Of a stretch of 64,000 nucleotides of DNA, positions 1-9,521 are shown piece after piece (within the stretch, counting starts at the first letter, position 1; the number at the start of each line of letters is the position of its first letter). The DNA lies in the NCBI RefSeq assembly GCF_001517625.2, contig NZ_LN999827.1, forward strand, positions 329,348-393,347. The letters run 5' to 3'. Under the pieces are notes generated by a model that saw only the letters and a program-made list of their open reading frames with translations, was not told where the DNA came from and searched no databases. The position numbers were made by a program, and so were the translations under genes. Source of the stretch: Clostridium sp. AT4. GTDB lineage: Bacteria; Bacillota; Clostridia; Lachnospirales; Lachnospiraceae.

Positions 1-1488
1 AATTTCTTTCGTATTTTTACTGAATCCAGACTCGTCAATACTAAATCTTTTCAAATTTTCTCTTGTCAAATAAAAATATTTTTCCAATCGATATTTTTCT
101 AATTCAACAGGTTTGCATTCTAGCCACTTTTTTATTTGTGCTGTGTTCCACGGATTCTGAGCATCAACCTTTCCTTCCTTCACTTTTGTTCGAATTTCCT
201 TAAATTCTTTATTTTCAGTATCAAATTCTTTATTCCATTCATTCAATTGTATAAACAAGTCATTATCCAGCTTTTGCAGCACTAATAATTTAGCTAAAAT
301 GGAAATATCAATTTCATCACCATAATAAATTTTTGCCAACTGGCGTTTGGTAATAAATGTGTTCAAAAAACGTTTTGCCTGGCGTGGATTGCCTTTCAAT
401 GTAGAAGCAACAATTTCCCTTATTTCATCAATAATTTTCGCCGTTTCTTTAAAAGCTGTTTTTCCCCCATCCTGCCAATTCAACCCTAACTCATCAATCA
501 ACTTATTAATTTCTTCTAATGTAATTACATCCCCAGAAATTGTTCTTTTTTCTTCAAATATCTTATCTATTAGATGCTTAAAACTCTCTTGTTCCAAATA
601 GCTTTGTGTGACCAGTAATAATAGATAATTTTGTATATCCTTTGCCGATAACTCCGGAATATATATTGGCAGTTGAATAATTTTTTCAATGTATTCTTTG
701 TCCAGTTCTACATCAAATCCATTCATTGGTGGATACTTTTCACGGATAGAGTACTTTATAACATTTTCATCTGCAGCAATAATAAATGTTGTCCTGTCAA
801 CAGACAAGAATAGTTTAATTACTTCCAATATTTCAATTATTCGTTCTGGACGACATCTGTCTAAATCATCTATCATTACAACTACATTTTTAATATCGTC
901 ACTTTTCAATGCATCAGAAAATTCCTCTCTAAATTTTCTGATATTGTTTATCGTGCTTTCATCATTTGATACATCTTCCTCTTTCCAATATTCATCTTTT
1001 AATGATTGTATGGAATTTGCTGCATTTTTGACTGTATTTCCAATTTCTTCAGCACTTCCCGTTACATTTAACAACATAGGCAATGGATTTCCTGTGGCCA
1101 CGCTTGCAACTACAGGTGCAAGCGTGGATATTGCTTTTGTTCCTAACTTAAACCAGTCAACTCTTTTTATTAATTTTCCCAATTTCTTTTTAGTTTCTTC
1201 TACAGGAACTTCTTCTTTAAGTTCCTGTAATAAAGCCTCCATAATTGCGGTTTTAGCATCGTCATATGATTCAAACATCCATGCATTAATAGTTACACAA
1301 ATAATTCCGTCCTGACTCTTAAGTTTTTCACCTATTAACTTCAATAAGGTTGATTTTCCTGCTCCCCATAATCCAAACACACCGACTGTCAATGGATTAT
1401 ATTGTTCATTTTTTGCAATATCGGCAATTATTCTTGCATACGGCTCATAAAATAAAATATCAATATCTGACGCATTATCTAGCCACAT
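1..1488 (-). CDS. KAP family P-loop NTPase (C-terminus beyond window)
   Basis: An open reading frame runs 496 codons from an ATG at 1488 to the window edge with no stop; GGGAGGG lies 5 nt upstream of the start. The translation has a Walker A motif GLWGAGKST at residues 39-47 and a Walker B VVVMIDDLDRC near residue 205, followed by helical sequence; this layout fits KAP_NTPase. Between them (about residues 75-145) is a stretch that includes the hydrophobic segment AISTLAPVVASVATGNPLPM, which may be the transmembrane insertion typical of KAP proteins. It starts 42 nt after the stop of hsdR on the same strand and probably closes the restriction operon. KAP ATPases recur near defence genes; a role in phage exclusion is inference only. 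Plus-strand reading frames here are shadows. Confidence 0.85.
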   Translation of the reverse strand, partial: MWLDNASDIDILFYEPYARIIADIAKNEQYNPLTVGVFGLWGAGKSTLLKLIGEKLKSQDGIICVTINAWMFESYDDAKTAIMEALLQELKEEVPVEETKKKLGKLIKRVDWFKLGTKAISTLAPVVASVATGNPLPMLLNVTGSAEEIGNTVKNAANSIQSLKDEYWKEEDVSNDESTINNIRKFREEFSDALKSDDIKNVVVMIDDLDRCRPERIIEILEVIKLFLSVDRTTFIIAADENVIKYSIREKYPPMNGFDVELDKEYIEKIIQLPIYIPELSAKDIQNYLLLLVTQSYLEQESFKHLIDKIFEEKRTISGDVITLEEINKLIDELGLNWQDGGKTAFKETAKIIDEIREIVASTLKGNPRQAKRFLNTFITKRQLAKIYYGDEIDISILAKLLVLQKLDNDLFIQLNEWNKEFDTENKEFKEIRTKVKEGKVDAQNPWNTAQIKKWLECKPVELEKYRLEKYFYLTRENLKRFSIDESGFSKNTKEI

Positions 1489-1530
1489 AAAAACCCTCCC
1501 TTGCCTTTTCATACCATCATAGTTTCTTTT

Positions 1531-4500
1531 TTACTTTCCATATTTAGCTGGTTCTTCCGCCACCATTTGAACCTGCTCATCTCGTTCAACTTTCCGGTAG
1601 TCCACGGTCTTTTTAGAACGCATTTCCCTATAAATCACCCCTGCTAACGCACTCATTACAGCATCGTACTTGCTTTTGTCCTCAAACAGTGATCCATAAC
1701 TGTCCTGGGCCTCCATATAGCTTTCCATTGCTGCATTTCCAAACGCTGATGGAAAAATACTTTCTGTAAATATTCTTGGATCAGAAGTGCGAGCCGAACT
1801 TTCCAGTTTATCATCTGCAATCAATTTATCATGCAAAGCACCCAGCATTACCCGATCACCTTCTGAAAACTGCCCTTTATACTTTTCATTAATCTTGTCC
1901 AATATTTCATCCAATGTGCTTTTCTGTCTGTTTCCCTGTACTCCCTGTTTCTTGGAAGGAACATACTGACCATCAACTTTCTCCAGTGTTATTGCACCTT
2001 CGAATGTTTTCTGCAGCTTATAATATTCCAGTTTCAATTTTCCATCCAGATCAACTGGCTCTTCTTTTTCTTCTGGAAGCAGTCCAATCAGATAACTCAG
2101 AAACAAATATTCTTTATGCATATCTTCATCAAACATGCGAACTACCTGTGTAATATAGCTGTACCATCGGATCAACTTTCTTACCAGTCTTCTGAATTGA
2201 TATCGTTCTTCCGGATTCTTCAAATTGTATCTGTCTGCTATCGGTTTCAACACACTCGTCATTTTTCCCATAGCAGTTGCATCTTGTCTTCCCGGATGAT
2301 TCCATACGTCTATAAAAGCATTAATATCATTCTCATTATAAATCGCATAATCCAAAAGCTCTTTTTCTGTCTGGTAAATCAAATCCACATTTACTTCCTG
2401 CTCAAGACTTGTCTCCTGATAAAATGGTTGAAATGCTTCTAGAATATCCTCTTTTTTATTTGCGAAATCCAACACAAATGTATCTACTTTTCCAGGGCAG
2501 GTACGGTTCAAACGTGATAATGTCTGCACAGCCTTTACATTTTTCAGTTTTTTGTCCACAATCATAGTATGTAACAAAGGCTCATCGAATCCCGTCTGAT
2601 ATTTTTCTGCAACAACCAGGACATTAAAGTTATCATGAAACTCTTCCTTGGTCTGTCCTTCTGATATATGACTTCCATCTTTTCTGACATTTAATCCAGA
2701 TTCTGTATATTCTTCGTCACCATCCTGCACGCTGCCGGAAAATGCCGCTAAAATATCCATATCTGCATAATGCCGTTCTTGAATATACCGTTTAATTTCA
2801 TGGAAATATCGAACTGCAGCCAGTCTGGAGTCTGTGACTAGCATCATTTTCCCTTTTCCATCAATTTTATTTTTGGTCGTTTCCCGAAAAGTTTCTACAA
2901 TAATTTGCGATTTCTGGCTGATATTATATGGATGCAATTTCTCATACTTTTTAATAATCTTTGTTGCTCTGCTCTCTGGAAGCTCTGGATTTTCCGGTGT
3001 ATCTTTTGCTATCTTGAAACAAGTACTGTATGTCATGTAGTTCTGCAGTACATCCAAAATAAATCCTTCTTCAATCGCCTGTCTCATACTATAAATATGA
3101 AATGGATGAAAACTTCCATCAGTCCATTGGCTACCAAACATCTCTAATGTCGCTGGTTTCGGAGTCGCTGTAAATGCAAAAAATGATAAGTTCGGATGCT
3201 TTCCATGTGTCAGCATTTCCTGAACAAGTTTATCATTTCTGTCAATTTCATCTTCTGCTTTCCCCTCTATTTCTGCATATTCCCGTAATGCTGCCTCTGT
3301 ATCTGCTAATGAGGCCTTCAATTTCATTGCCGAACTTCCAGTCTGTGAAGAATGTGCTTCGTCAACAATGATCGCAAAGTTTCTTCCGGCCACCTTATCC
3401 ACTTCCTGATAAATCACCGGAAATTTCTGCAAAGTAGTTACAATAATTCTTGAACCATTATTAATTGCATCTCTCAAATTTTTTGAATTCTTTTTATCAT
3501 CAATCGTCTCTACTGCACCTATCGTATGGTCAAATCCTGAAATCGTTTCCTGTAGCTGAGCATCTAGCACAGTTCGATCTGTCACTACAATAACACTGCT
3601 GAAAACAGATATATCATTGGCATCATGCAAGGATGCCAGTCTATATGCTGTCCAGGCAATCGAATTTGATTTTCCAGATCCGGCACTGTGCTGGATCAGA
3701 TAATTGTGCCCCGTTCCTTCTTTCCGTACATCTGCAATTAACTTACGCACCACATCCAACTGATGATATCTTGGAAATATCAGTGTTTTCTTTTTCGTAA
3801 CCTGCTCTGTGCCATCCGACAAACGTTTCTTTTCTTCTTTGATTTGCAAATGGATAAACTTCTGAATGATATCCATCATACTGTCTTTCTGAAATACATA
3901 CTCCCAGAAGTACGCCGTCGGATAGCCATTCGGATTTGCCGGATTTCCTTTTCCGCCATCCTTTCCTGCACCATTGGAACCTTGATTGAATGGAAGAAAA
4001 TATGTATTCTTTCCTTCCAGCTTTGTTGTCATCCAGACTTCCAACTGATCAATGCAGAAATACCCTAAAATTCTTTTATTGAACTGAAAACAAATTTCTC
4101 TTGGATCACGATCATACATCCACTGCCGTTTTGCATGATCTACGTTCTGTCCGGTATACTGATTCTTTAATTCCAGTGCAAATACCGGAATTCCATTCAC
4201 AGCCAGAACCATATCCACAGAATTGTGTGTATCATTGGAATAAAACCATTGTCTGTTACAGGTAATCTCATTCTTTTCGTATAAAGACATCGCCGTCTGA
4301 TTCAGACCTGATTCCGGTTTAAAATAGCAGACTTTAAATGGAATTCCTCTGTGTTTAAAACCATGACGTAACACAGAAATGAGACCATCCATATCACAGG
4401 CATTATTGAACGCAAGACAAAATTTCCGTTCTGGATCTACTTTGTTTTGTAATAAAAAACGCTTCCATTCCTTCGGTTGTGTTTTCTGCACAAAACGTAG

Positions 4501-4632
4501 CAAAGTATCTTTATATACACCTAACTGCGGATCGTATGTATCATGGTTGTGTGTATATCCACCTGCTGGCGATAAAAAGAATTCTTCAATATCTGATTCA
4601 AAACGTTTCTCTGTAGTAACATCTATGCTCAA
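1531..4632 (-). CDS. hsdR: Type I restriction enzyme, R subunit (HsdR)
   Basis: ATP-dependent translocase and endonuclease subunit of a type I restriction-modification complex, 1033 aa, the usual size. The N-terminal nuclease domain shows VDMVLAVNGIPVFALELKN at about residues 138-157, a PD-(D/E)xK-type core. The SF2 translocase follows, with Walker A HSAGSGKS near 320, DEAH near 425, and a second RecA lobe carrying QTGFDEPLL and QTLSRLNRT. The C-terminus is helical, as expected for HsdM docking. The start is a TTG overlapping the hsdS stop (TTGA), preceded by AAGGAGGTG; the nearest ATG is out of frame, so translation is probably coupled to hsdS. No disruption is visible, so it looks active. 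Confidence 0.95.
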   Translation of the reverse strand: MSIDVTTEKRFESDIEEFFLSPAGGYTHNHDTYDPQLGVYKDTLLRFVQKTQPKEWKRFLLQNKVDPERKFCLAFNNACDMDGLISVLRHGFKHRGIPFKVCYFKPESGLNQTAMSLYEKNEITCNRQWFYSNDTHNSVDMVLAVNGIPVFALELKNQYTGQNVDHAKRQWMYDRDPREICFQFNKRILGYFCIDQLEVWMTTKLEGKNTYFLPFNQGSNGAGKDGGKGNPANPNGYPTAYFWEYVFQKDSMMDIIQKFIHLQIKEEKKRLSDGTEQVTKKKTLIFPRYHQLDVVRKLIADVRKEGTGHNYLIQHSAGSGKSNSIAWTAYRLASLHDANDISVFSSVIVVTDRTVLDAQLQETISGFDHTIGAVETIDDKKNSKNLRDAINNGSRIIVTTLQKFPVIYQEVDKVAGRNFAIIVDEAHSSQTGSSAMKLKASLADTEAALREYAEIEGKAEDEIDRNDKLVQEMLTHGKHPNLSFFAFTATPKPATLEMFGSQWTDGSFHPFHIYSMRQAIEEGFILDVLQNYMTYSTCFKIAKDTPENPELPESRATKIIKKYEKLHPYNISQKSQIIVETFRETTKNKIDGKGKMMLVTDSRLAAVRYFHEIKRYIQERHYADMDILAAFSGSVQDGDEEYTESGLNVRKDGSHISEGQTKEEFHDNFNVLVVAEKYQTGFDEPLLHTMIVDKKLKNVKAVQTLSRLNRTCPGKVDTFVLDFANKKEDILEAFQPFYQETSLEQEVNVDLIYQTEKELLDYAIYNENDINAFIDVWNHPGRQDATAMGKMTSVLKPIADRYNLKNPEERYQFRRLVRKLIRWYSYITQVVRMFDEDMHKEYLFLSYLIGLLPEEKEEPVDLDGKLKLEYYKLQKTFEGAITLEKVDGQYVPSKKQGVQGNRQKSTLDEILDKINEKYKGQFSEGDRVMLGALHDKLIADDKLESSARTSDPRIFTESIFPSAFGNAAMESYMEAQDSYGSLFEDKSKYDAVMSALAGVIYREMRSKKTVDYRKVERDEQVQMVAEEPAKYGK

Positions 4633-5927
4633 GATTCTGGCACCTCCTTCTTCCCGGTAACATACTCATAAATCAGGGATTTTTTGTAATTTTCCAGTTC
4701 ACTTATGAACTGCTCTTTCTTAAAAATAACAGTTTCAATACAACCACATTTTTCTTTTAAATAATCTACAATTTCATTCTGCTCATCTATACTTGGCAAA
4801 GGAATTGTGAATGCTAACACCTTACTTGAACTTGTGCATGCAAGATTCGTTGTTTTTACCGCAGTAACATCAAAATAAGTACGTCCAACAGATGAAGCTG
4901 TTAAATATTCTAAATAATATGGATTTAACAGTTTCTCTTTTACTTTAACAGCAAAAATGTGATTCTGATGCAAGCATGGTGTGATTCGTCCATCCCATAC
5001 ACAACCGCGTCCCAGCTTATCCCTGTCCCCTCCTTCTGTCATGAGAACTTCTCCAGCTGATATGCTATATTTCTCTATTTCATCTTTACTTACTTGAAGA
5101 ACAGCAATATCATTCGTATCTACATAACCATCCTGGACATTTGCTACTCTTAAATATGGCATTTCAACTAATTCAGTATATTTTGAATATGTTTTTCCCA
5201 ATGTAATCCCAGATCTTATACTTGCACAATGTCGTAGTTGTGTTACTTTCCATGAAGCCGGAATTTTACCTATCCACTCAGTTCCGCTCTCCTTCATCGT
5301 ATCATTTTCATTGATCCCTTTGGTTACAATTTGTGTAATAAATGACTGCTTTAAATTTCGATATTCCTCGATAGCTACTTTAGATTTTTCTATTGCTAAA
5401 TTTATTTTCTCACATTGTCCATCTAAAAAATCTGCAATTTTTTTCTGCTCATATTTATTGGGCAACGGAGCAAAAAAATTATTAAAAATTCCTAACGTTA
5501 CATGTTGCATAAAAATACCATGTTTATTGTCATTATTCATATTTTCCATGACAACTTTCAGTAGCCAAAAGAAATATTCTGGTGAAATACTTTCCTCATT
5601 AGGAAGTGCTTTAAATATATGCTGATTCAACCATCCATAATCTTTTTTCCAAATAAAAGCTTCTAATGTTGCCGCCCACGATACTAGAATATCACCTTTT
5701 TTGATTAGATACTTATTATCTAAATTTCCGCTATAATAATTAGGTTTATCATTAGAACCAGTCAAATCTTGAATACGGATGATTCGAATTCCTGTATTCC
5801 CCCAATCATCTGGTTTAAATGCATATCCATTAATATAAGTTCCTAAATATTTTAATTTTGTGATTTCCCAATCCTCTGGTATCTCTCCCAACCATTCAAC
5901 CCCAGAATCTTTCATCTCCCTACTCAT
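4629..5927 (-). CDS. hsdS: Type I restriction enzyme, specificity subunit (HsdS)
   Basis: DNA-recognition subunit of about 432 aa. Two half-subunits each open with a matching motif: MKDSGVEWLGEIPEDW at the N-terminus and MKESGTEWIGKIPASW near residue 215. Each is followed by a target recognition domain and then a helical conserved region (IADFLDGQCEKINLAIEKSK in the middle, EIVDYLKEKC at the end). This circular repeat is the signature of a full HsdS recognising a bipartite site. The frame stays open upstream into hsdM, but I place the start at the ATG at 5927, just after the hsdM stop, with GGGGGTG upstream. The two recognition domains differ strongly, so the two half-sites should differ. Confidence 0.92.
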   Translation of the reverse strand: MSREMKDSGVEWLGEIPEDWEITKLKYLGTYINGYAFKPDDWGNTGIRIIRIQDLTGSNDKPNYYSGNLDNKYLIKKGDILVSWAATLEAFIWKKDYGWLNQHIFKALPNEESISPEYFFWLLKVVMENMNNDNKHGIFMQHVTLGIFNNFFAPLPNKYEQKKIADFLDGQCEKINLAIEKSKVAIEEYRNLKQSFITQIVTKGINENDTMKESGTEWIGKIPASWKVTQLRHCASIRSGITLGKTYSKYTELVEMPYLRVANVQDGYVDTNDIAVLQVSKDEIEKYSISAGEVLMTEGGDRDKLGRGCVWDGRITPCLHQNHIFAVKVKEKLLNPYYLEYLTASSVGRTYFDVTAVKTTNLACTSSSKVLAFTIPLPSIDEQNEIVDYLKEKCGCIETVIFKKEQFISELENYKKSLIYEYVTGKKEVPES

Positions 5928-5928
5928 A

Positions 5929-7689
5929 TCATTCACCCCCAAACAAAGCATCCAAACTGCTCTGAATTTCCAGTTCCAGTTCATGCAGACGCACTGCAAT
6001 TTCTTCCACTGGTTCCGGTGCCTGATATTCATAGAAATATCTTGTCATTGGAATCTCATATCCTTTTTTCGTTTTCTTCTTGTCAATCCATGCTTCCGGT
6101 GCATATGGTAATACTTCTCGTTTGAAATACTCCTTGATATCTTCTGTCAAAGGTACATTTTCTGTATCACGCAGAGATGTATCTGCTACAGGCTTTCCCT
6201 TCTTTAATACAATTTCTCCATTTTCATCTCTCTGGGGTTGTTCTACGACAATCTTCTGGTATCCAAATTCCTCTGTATCGAATATTTTGCTCTGGCAATA
6301 AATACCTTCCTTATCTCCATATACAGCATCATTTTCAAATGCACCATAAGCCTTTACAATCAAATCACGACACTGATCCGTAATATCATTTCTTTTTGTT
6401 CCAATACTTTTTCTTCTTGCTTCATAACAATGTGATGCATCTATCAACTGCACTTTTCCAGTTCTATGCAACGGTTTATCTTTGGAACAAATCCAGATGT
6501 AGGTACTGATGCCTGTATTCATAAACATATCGGTTCCTAATTGCACGATTGCATCCAGCCAGTCATTTTCAAGCATATATCTTCTGATTTCTGACGGTCC
6601 ACTTCCCGCATCTCCGGAAAACAATGGCGAACCGTTCTGAATAATTGCCATTTTCCCATTTGGTGCAAGCTTGGAAAGACCATTTAATACAAACAACTGC
6701 TGACCATCTGATATTTTCGGAAGTCCCGGTGCAAATCTTCCCAGATCACCTTTCTTTGCTTCTGCTTCCACTGCTGCCTTTTCTCTTTTCCAGTCGATTC
6801 CAAAAGGCGGATTGGAAATGATATACTGGAACTGATAGCCACTAAACTGATCTTCTGACAAAGTATCACCGAACCTCATATTATTCGGATCACCACCCCG
6901 AATCATCATATCTGCTTTTGCAATCGCAAAAGTGGACGGATTGAACTCCTGACCAAAACAGGTAACGCCAATCTCTGTATTTAATTCCTGAATTCTTTCT
7001 TCCATACAGCTAAGCATCTGAGAGGTTCCCATTGCCATATCATACACAGTTACATTTCCCCCCTTACTCAGATCCGCATCGGATAAAAGCAAGTCTGTCA
7101 TCAAATAAATGATATCTCTACTGGTAAAATGTGCTCCTGCTTCTTCACCGAAAGACTCTGAAAATCGCTTTACCAGATCCTCAAAAATATAACCACAATC
7201 TACAGCACTGATTTTATCCGGTCCCAGGTAACCTTTCTGGGAATTGAATTCTTTGATAACCAGATATAATGTATTGCTTTCTACCATTCTGCGGATAATG
7301 TTGTCAAAATCAAACTTCGATAACACATCCTGGACATTTGCAGAAAATCCATTTAAATAATCTCTAAAATTTGCTTCGATATTTTCCGGATCAGCAAGCA
7401 ATGAATCAAATGTATATTTGCTGATATTATAAAACTGATACTGAGAGGCTGTTGTCAAAAATCCATCAATAACTGCAAATTTCTTTACTTCCTCATACTT
7501 TTCAAGTACTGCTTTATGCGTCGACAATAGGCAGTCATGAAATCTTTTTACTACTGTCATTGGTAAGATTATCAAACCATATTCATGTGGTTTGAATGGT
7601 CCTCTAAGCATATCTGCTACATTCCAGATCATCGTCGCTTTTTCTGCTATATTGGTTCCAACTACATCAAATTTATTATTCTCGTTCAT
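5929..7689 (-). CDS. hsdM: Type I restriction enzyme, methylase subunit (HsdM)
   Basis: N6-adenine methyltransferase subunit, 586 aa. The N-terminal helical bundle (IWNVADMLRGPFKPHEYG) and catalytic motif IV NPPF at residues 293-296 are intact. Motif I, which binds S-adenosylmethionine, reads DMAMGTSQ at 217-224 where most HsdM proteins have DPxCGTGG; the second glycine of GxG is serine. The start is an ATG abutting the upstream gene's TAA, with GGAGGAAAAATAA before it. It lies between the methylase/specificity fusion and hsdS with almost no spacing. Whether the altered motif I still binds cofactor cannot be judged by eye. Confidence 0.93.
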   Translation of the reverse strand: MNENNKFDVVGTNIAEKATMIWNVADMLRGPFKPHEYGLIILPMTVVKRFHDCLLSTHKAVLEKYEEVKKFAVIDGFLTTASQYQFYNISKYTFDSLLADPENIEANFRDYLNGFSANVQDVLSKFDFDNIIRRMVESNTLYLVIKEFNSQKGYLGPDKISAVDCGYIFEDLVKRFSESFGEEAGAHFTSRDIIYLMTDLLLSDADLSKGGNVTVYDMAMGTSQMLSCMEERIQELNTEIGVTCFGQEFNPSTFAIAKADMMIRGGDPNNMRFGDTLSEDQFSGYQFQYIISNPPFGIDWKREKAAVEAEAKKGDLGRFAPGLPKISDGQQLFVLNGLSKLAPNGKMAIIQNGSPLFSGDAGSGPSEIRRYMLENDWLDAIVQLGTDMFMNTGISTYIWICSKDKPLHRTGKVQLIDASHCYEARRKSIGTKRNDITDQCRDLIVKAYGAFENDAVYGDKEGIYCQSKIFDTEEFGYQKIVVEQPQRDENGEIVLKKGKPVADTSLRDTENVPLTEDIKEYFKREVLPYAPEAWIDKKKTKKGYEIPMTRYFYEYQAPEPVEEIAVRLHELELEIQSSLDALFGGE

Positions 7690-9417
7690 TTATTTTTCCT
7701 CCGTATAAATATGTTCCAGTTCTTCTGTTGCCTTTTCCAGTTTGTATTTTAATTCTTTAATCTCACTTAGCTTCGCATAATATTGATCTGCAATTTTTTT
7801 CTGACTTTCTAAATCCGGCAACGGAATTATCACCTTTTTTAATCCTTCCACCGGTAGATTTAACAAGGTAGCACCTACTGCGACTCTGGATAAAGCCGCC
7901 TTCCCATTTTCGCTTTCCAGATACGCTTTTAAGAAATAAGGATTTATCTTATCTTCATCCAGTTCAATAACATAGAGATTTCCATTTGCCAAAATCTTAT
8001 TGCCTTCTTGTACAGACGCAATCGCCATTTTCACCGGCGATGCATTTTTGGAAATTACCAGACTTCCATTTTTTATACAATATTTTTCATATTTAGAGTC
8101 TATTCCCTTTAAATATGGAAGTTCGTCACTAATGATTCCATCCTGTAAATTTGCCAACATCAAGTACTGCATGTTCGTCGGTTTATCTGATACAATTTCA
8201 TCTAAAACAGATGCTTTAATTTGTGCTCCTCTTGTTATATTCTTTATTACAGTTTCAAAAAGCACACCATTTTTTACAACTGTTTCTTGTTGAAGATATC
8301 TTGAAGGATTAAGAACATATTCATTTTCCGCCACCTCTTCAATAGAAACCTGTCTTGAATTTTTGTCATCGGTATTCAACAATTCAACAATCTCAGAAAT
8401 ATTTTCATCACTAAGAATGTTCTGTCTCCGTCCGACCGATACCATTTCTGTTGCATCTATCATTCTTATATTTTTATTATTTCTGCTTAGCACCAGTAAT
8501 GAACATGCAATTCCTGTATTTAAATATAAATTTTGCGGAAGAGCAATCACTGCTTCCACAAATCCTCGTTTTATAAATTTTTCACGAATGATTGTATTAT
8601 TTCCACCATTCCAAGTAACTCCATTACTTACCGAAATAACAGCCTTACCATTTTTATTAAGGTGATTCATGACATTTATAATAAATATCCAGTCTCCTGC
8701 TGCCACCTTCTGTACTTCTGGTATCTCATCATATATTGCTTGTAATGCTTCGTTACTTCCAATGCTGTCTTTTGCTTTTATTCCCCATGGATAATCACAG
8801 AATATTTTATCAAACATCAAATTATCCTTTATATTTAAAACTGATTTTTGCTCAATTTTTACCCGATCAGATATCAATTCTGTACGGATTTCTGACACTT
8901 CTTTTACATCTCGCACAATCTCTGTACCATAAAATTGTGATTCTGGACTCTTTTCTATGGCACTCACAAGAAACGAACCAATTCCGCTGCAAAAATCTGC
9001 CACCTTATCATTTGAAATCTGAAGAATCTCATTTGCCAGCTTTATGACACTCTGCGGTGTTTCACATTCTCCCATGAAACGATTCCCCTGTAATTGCCAC
9101 CATAAAACAGTCGCTAAAAGTGCAGCTTCTGAATATTCTTCTGAAATTTCTATTGCAACATTCCATAAATTTCCAATATTTTCTTTTATGAAACTGACTC
9201 TTTCTGGTGAAAAAGTCAGCTCCACATATTCTTTTAACTGGTTTATATCTGTTATCTTATTTTTTAAGGATACATAGGCCACATATGCTAAACAAAACCC
9301 ACCGTACATAGAAGCATTTCCAAATTCTCTTATCCTGTTTGAAATATTCCAGCTAATCTCTTCAACTTTTGAGATTTCTTTTGCTTTTAGCTCTTTAACC
9401 GAAGTCTTCAATGCCAC
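7690..9417 (-). CDS. HsdM-like methylase fused to a half HsdS domain
   Basis: First gene of the restriction operon, 575 aa. Residues about 1-330 are an N6-methylase of HsdM type with a good cofactor motif DFCSGIGSF (141-149). The catalytic motif reads CDYPWG (DYPW at 208-211) instead of N/DPPF/Y. Residues about 370-575 resemble a single HsdS recognition domain with a C-terminal helical dimerisation segment (LPDLESQKKIADQYYAKLSE). The product is thus a methylase carrying its own half-specificity module, beside a complete hsdM and hsdS. The ATG at 9417 is preceded by AAAGGAGGAAGTGGC-like sequence. It may be a second modification enzyme, a heterodimer partner of HsdM, or a decayed methylase kept for DNA binding. 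Confidence 0.85.
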   Translation of the reverse strand: MALKTSVKELKAKEISKVEEISWNISNRIREFGNASMYGGFCLAYVAYVSLKNKITDINQLKEYVELTFSPERVSFIKENIGNLWNVAIEISEEYSEAALLATVLWWQLQGNRFMGECETPQSVIKLANEILQISNDKVADFCSGIGSFLVSAIEKSPESQFYGTEIVRDVKEVSEIRTELISDRVKIEQKSVLNIKDNLMFDKIFCDYPWGIKAKDSIGSNEALQAIYDEIPEVQKVAAGDWIFIINVMNHLNKNGKAVISVSNGVTWNGGNNTIIREKFIKRGFVEAVIALPQNLYLNTGIACSLLVLSRNNKNIRMIDATEMVSVGRRQNILSDENISEIVELLNTDDKNSRQVSIEEVAENEYVLNPSRYLQQETVVKNGVLFETVIKNITRGAQIKASVLDEIVSDKPTNMQYLMLANLQDGIISDELPYLKGIDSKYEKYCIKNGSLVISKNASPVKMAIASVQEGNKILANGNLYVIELDEDKINPYFLKAYLESENGKAALSRVAVGATLLNLPVEGLKKVIIPLPDLESQKKIADQYYAKLSEIKELKYKLEKATEELEHIYTEEK

Positions 9418-9456
9418 TTCCTCCTTTGGTTATTCACAATCAATTTCCATATTTTT

Positions 9457-9492
9457 ACTATAGCACCCACATTATTGATTGTCAATAATCAA
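9457..9492 (-). promoter_or_regulatory. Promoter of the restriction operon with overlapping palindrome
   Basis: On the minus strand, TTGACA (9480-9485), a 17-nt spacer and TATAGT (9457-9462) form a near-consensus vegetative promoter about 40 nt before the first operon gene. A palindrome TTGATT-GTCAAT-AATCAA (9475-9492) covers the -35 element, and further TTGAT half-sites follow to about 9520. A repressor bound here would block the promoter; the likely ligand is unknown. No small controller gene is seen next to it. Confidence 0.65.
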
Positions 9493-9521
9493 ATTTGGTT
9501 TTTGATAACCATTGTTGATTT

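Noticed and set aside
347-1315. Plus-strand frames of 84 and 208 codons
   Set aside because: They are antisense to the KAP NTPase frame, which has Walker motifs and a ribosome-binding site; the plus frames show no protein features.
4629-6032. Longer HsdS start at 6032
   Set aside because: It would overlap hsdM by about 100 nt with a Trp/Cys-rich non-homologous N-terminus; the ATG at 5927 sits right after the hsdM stop.
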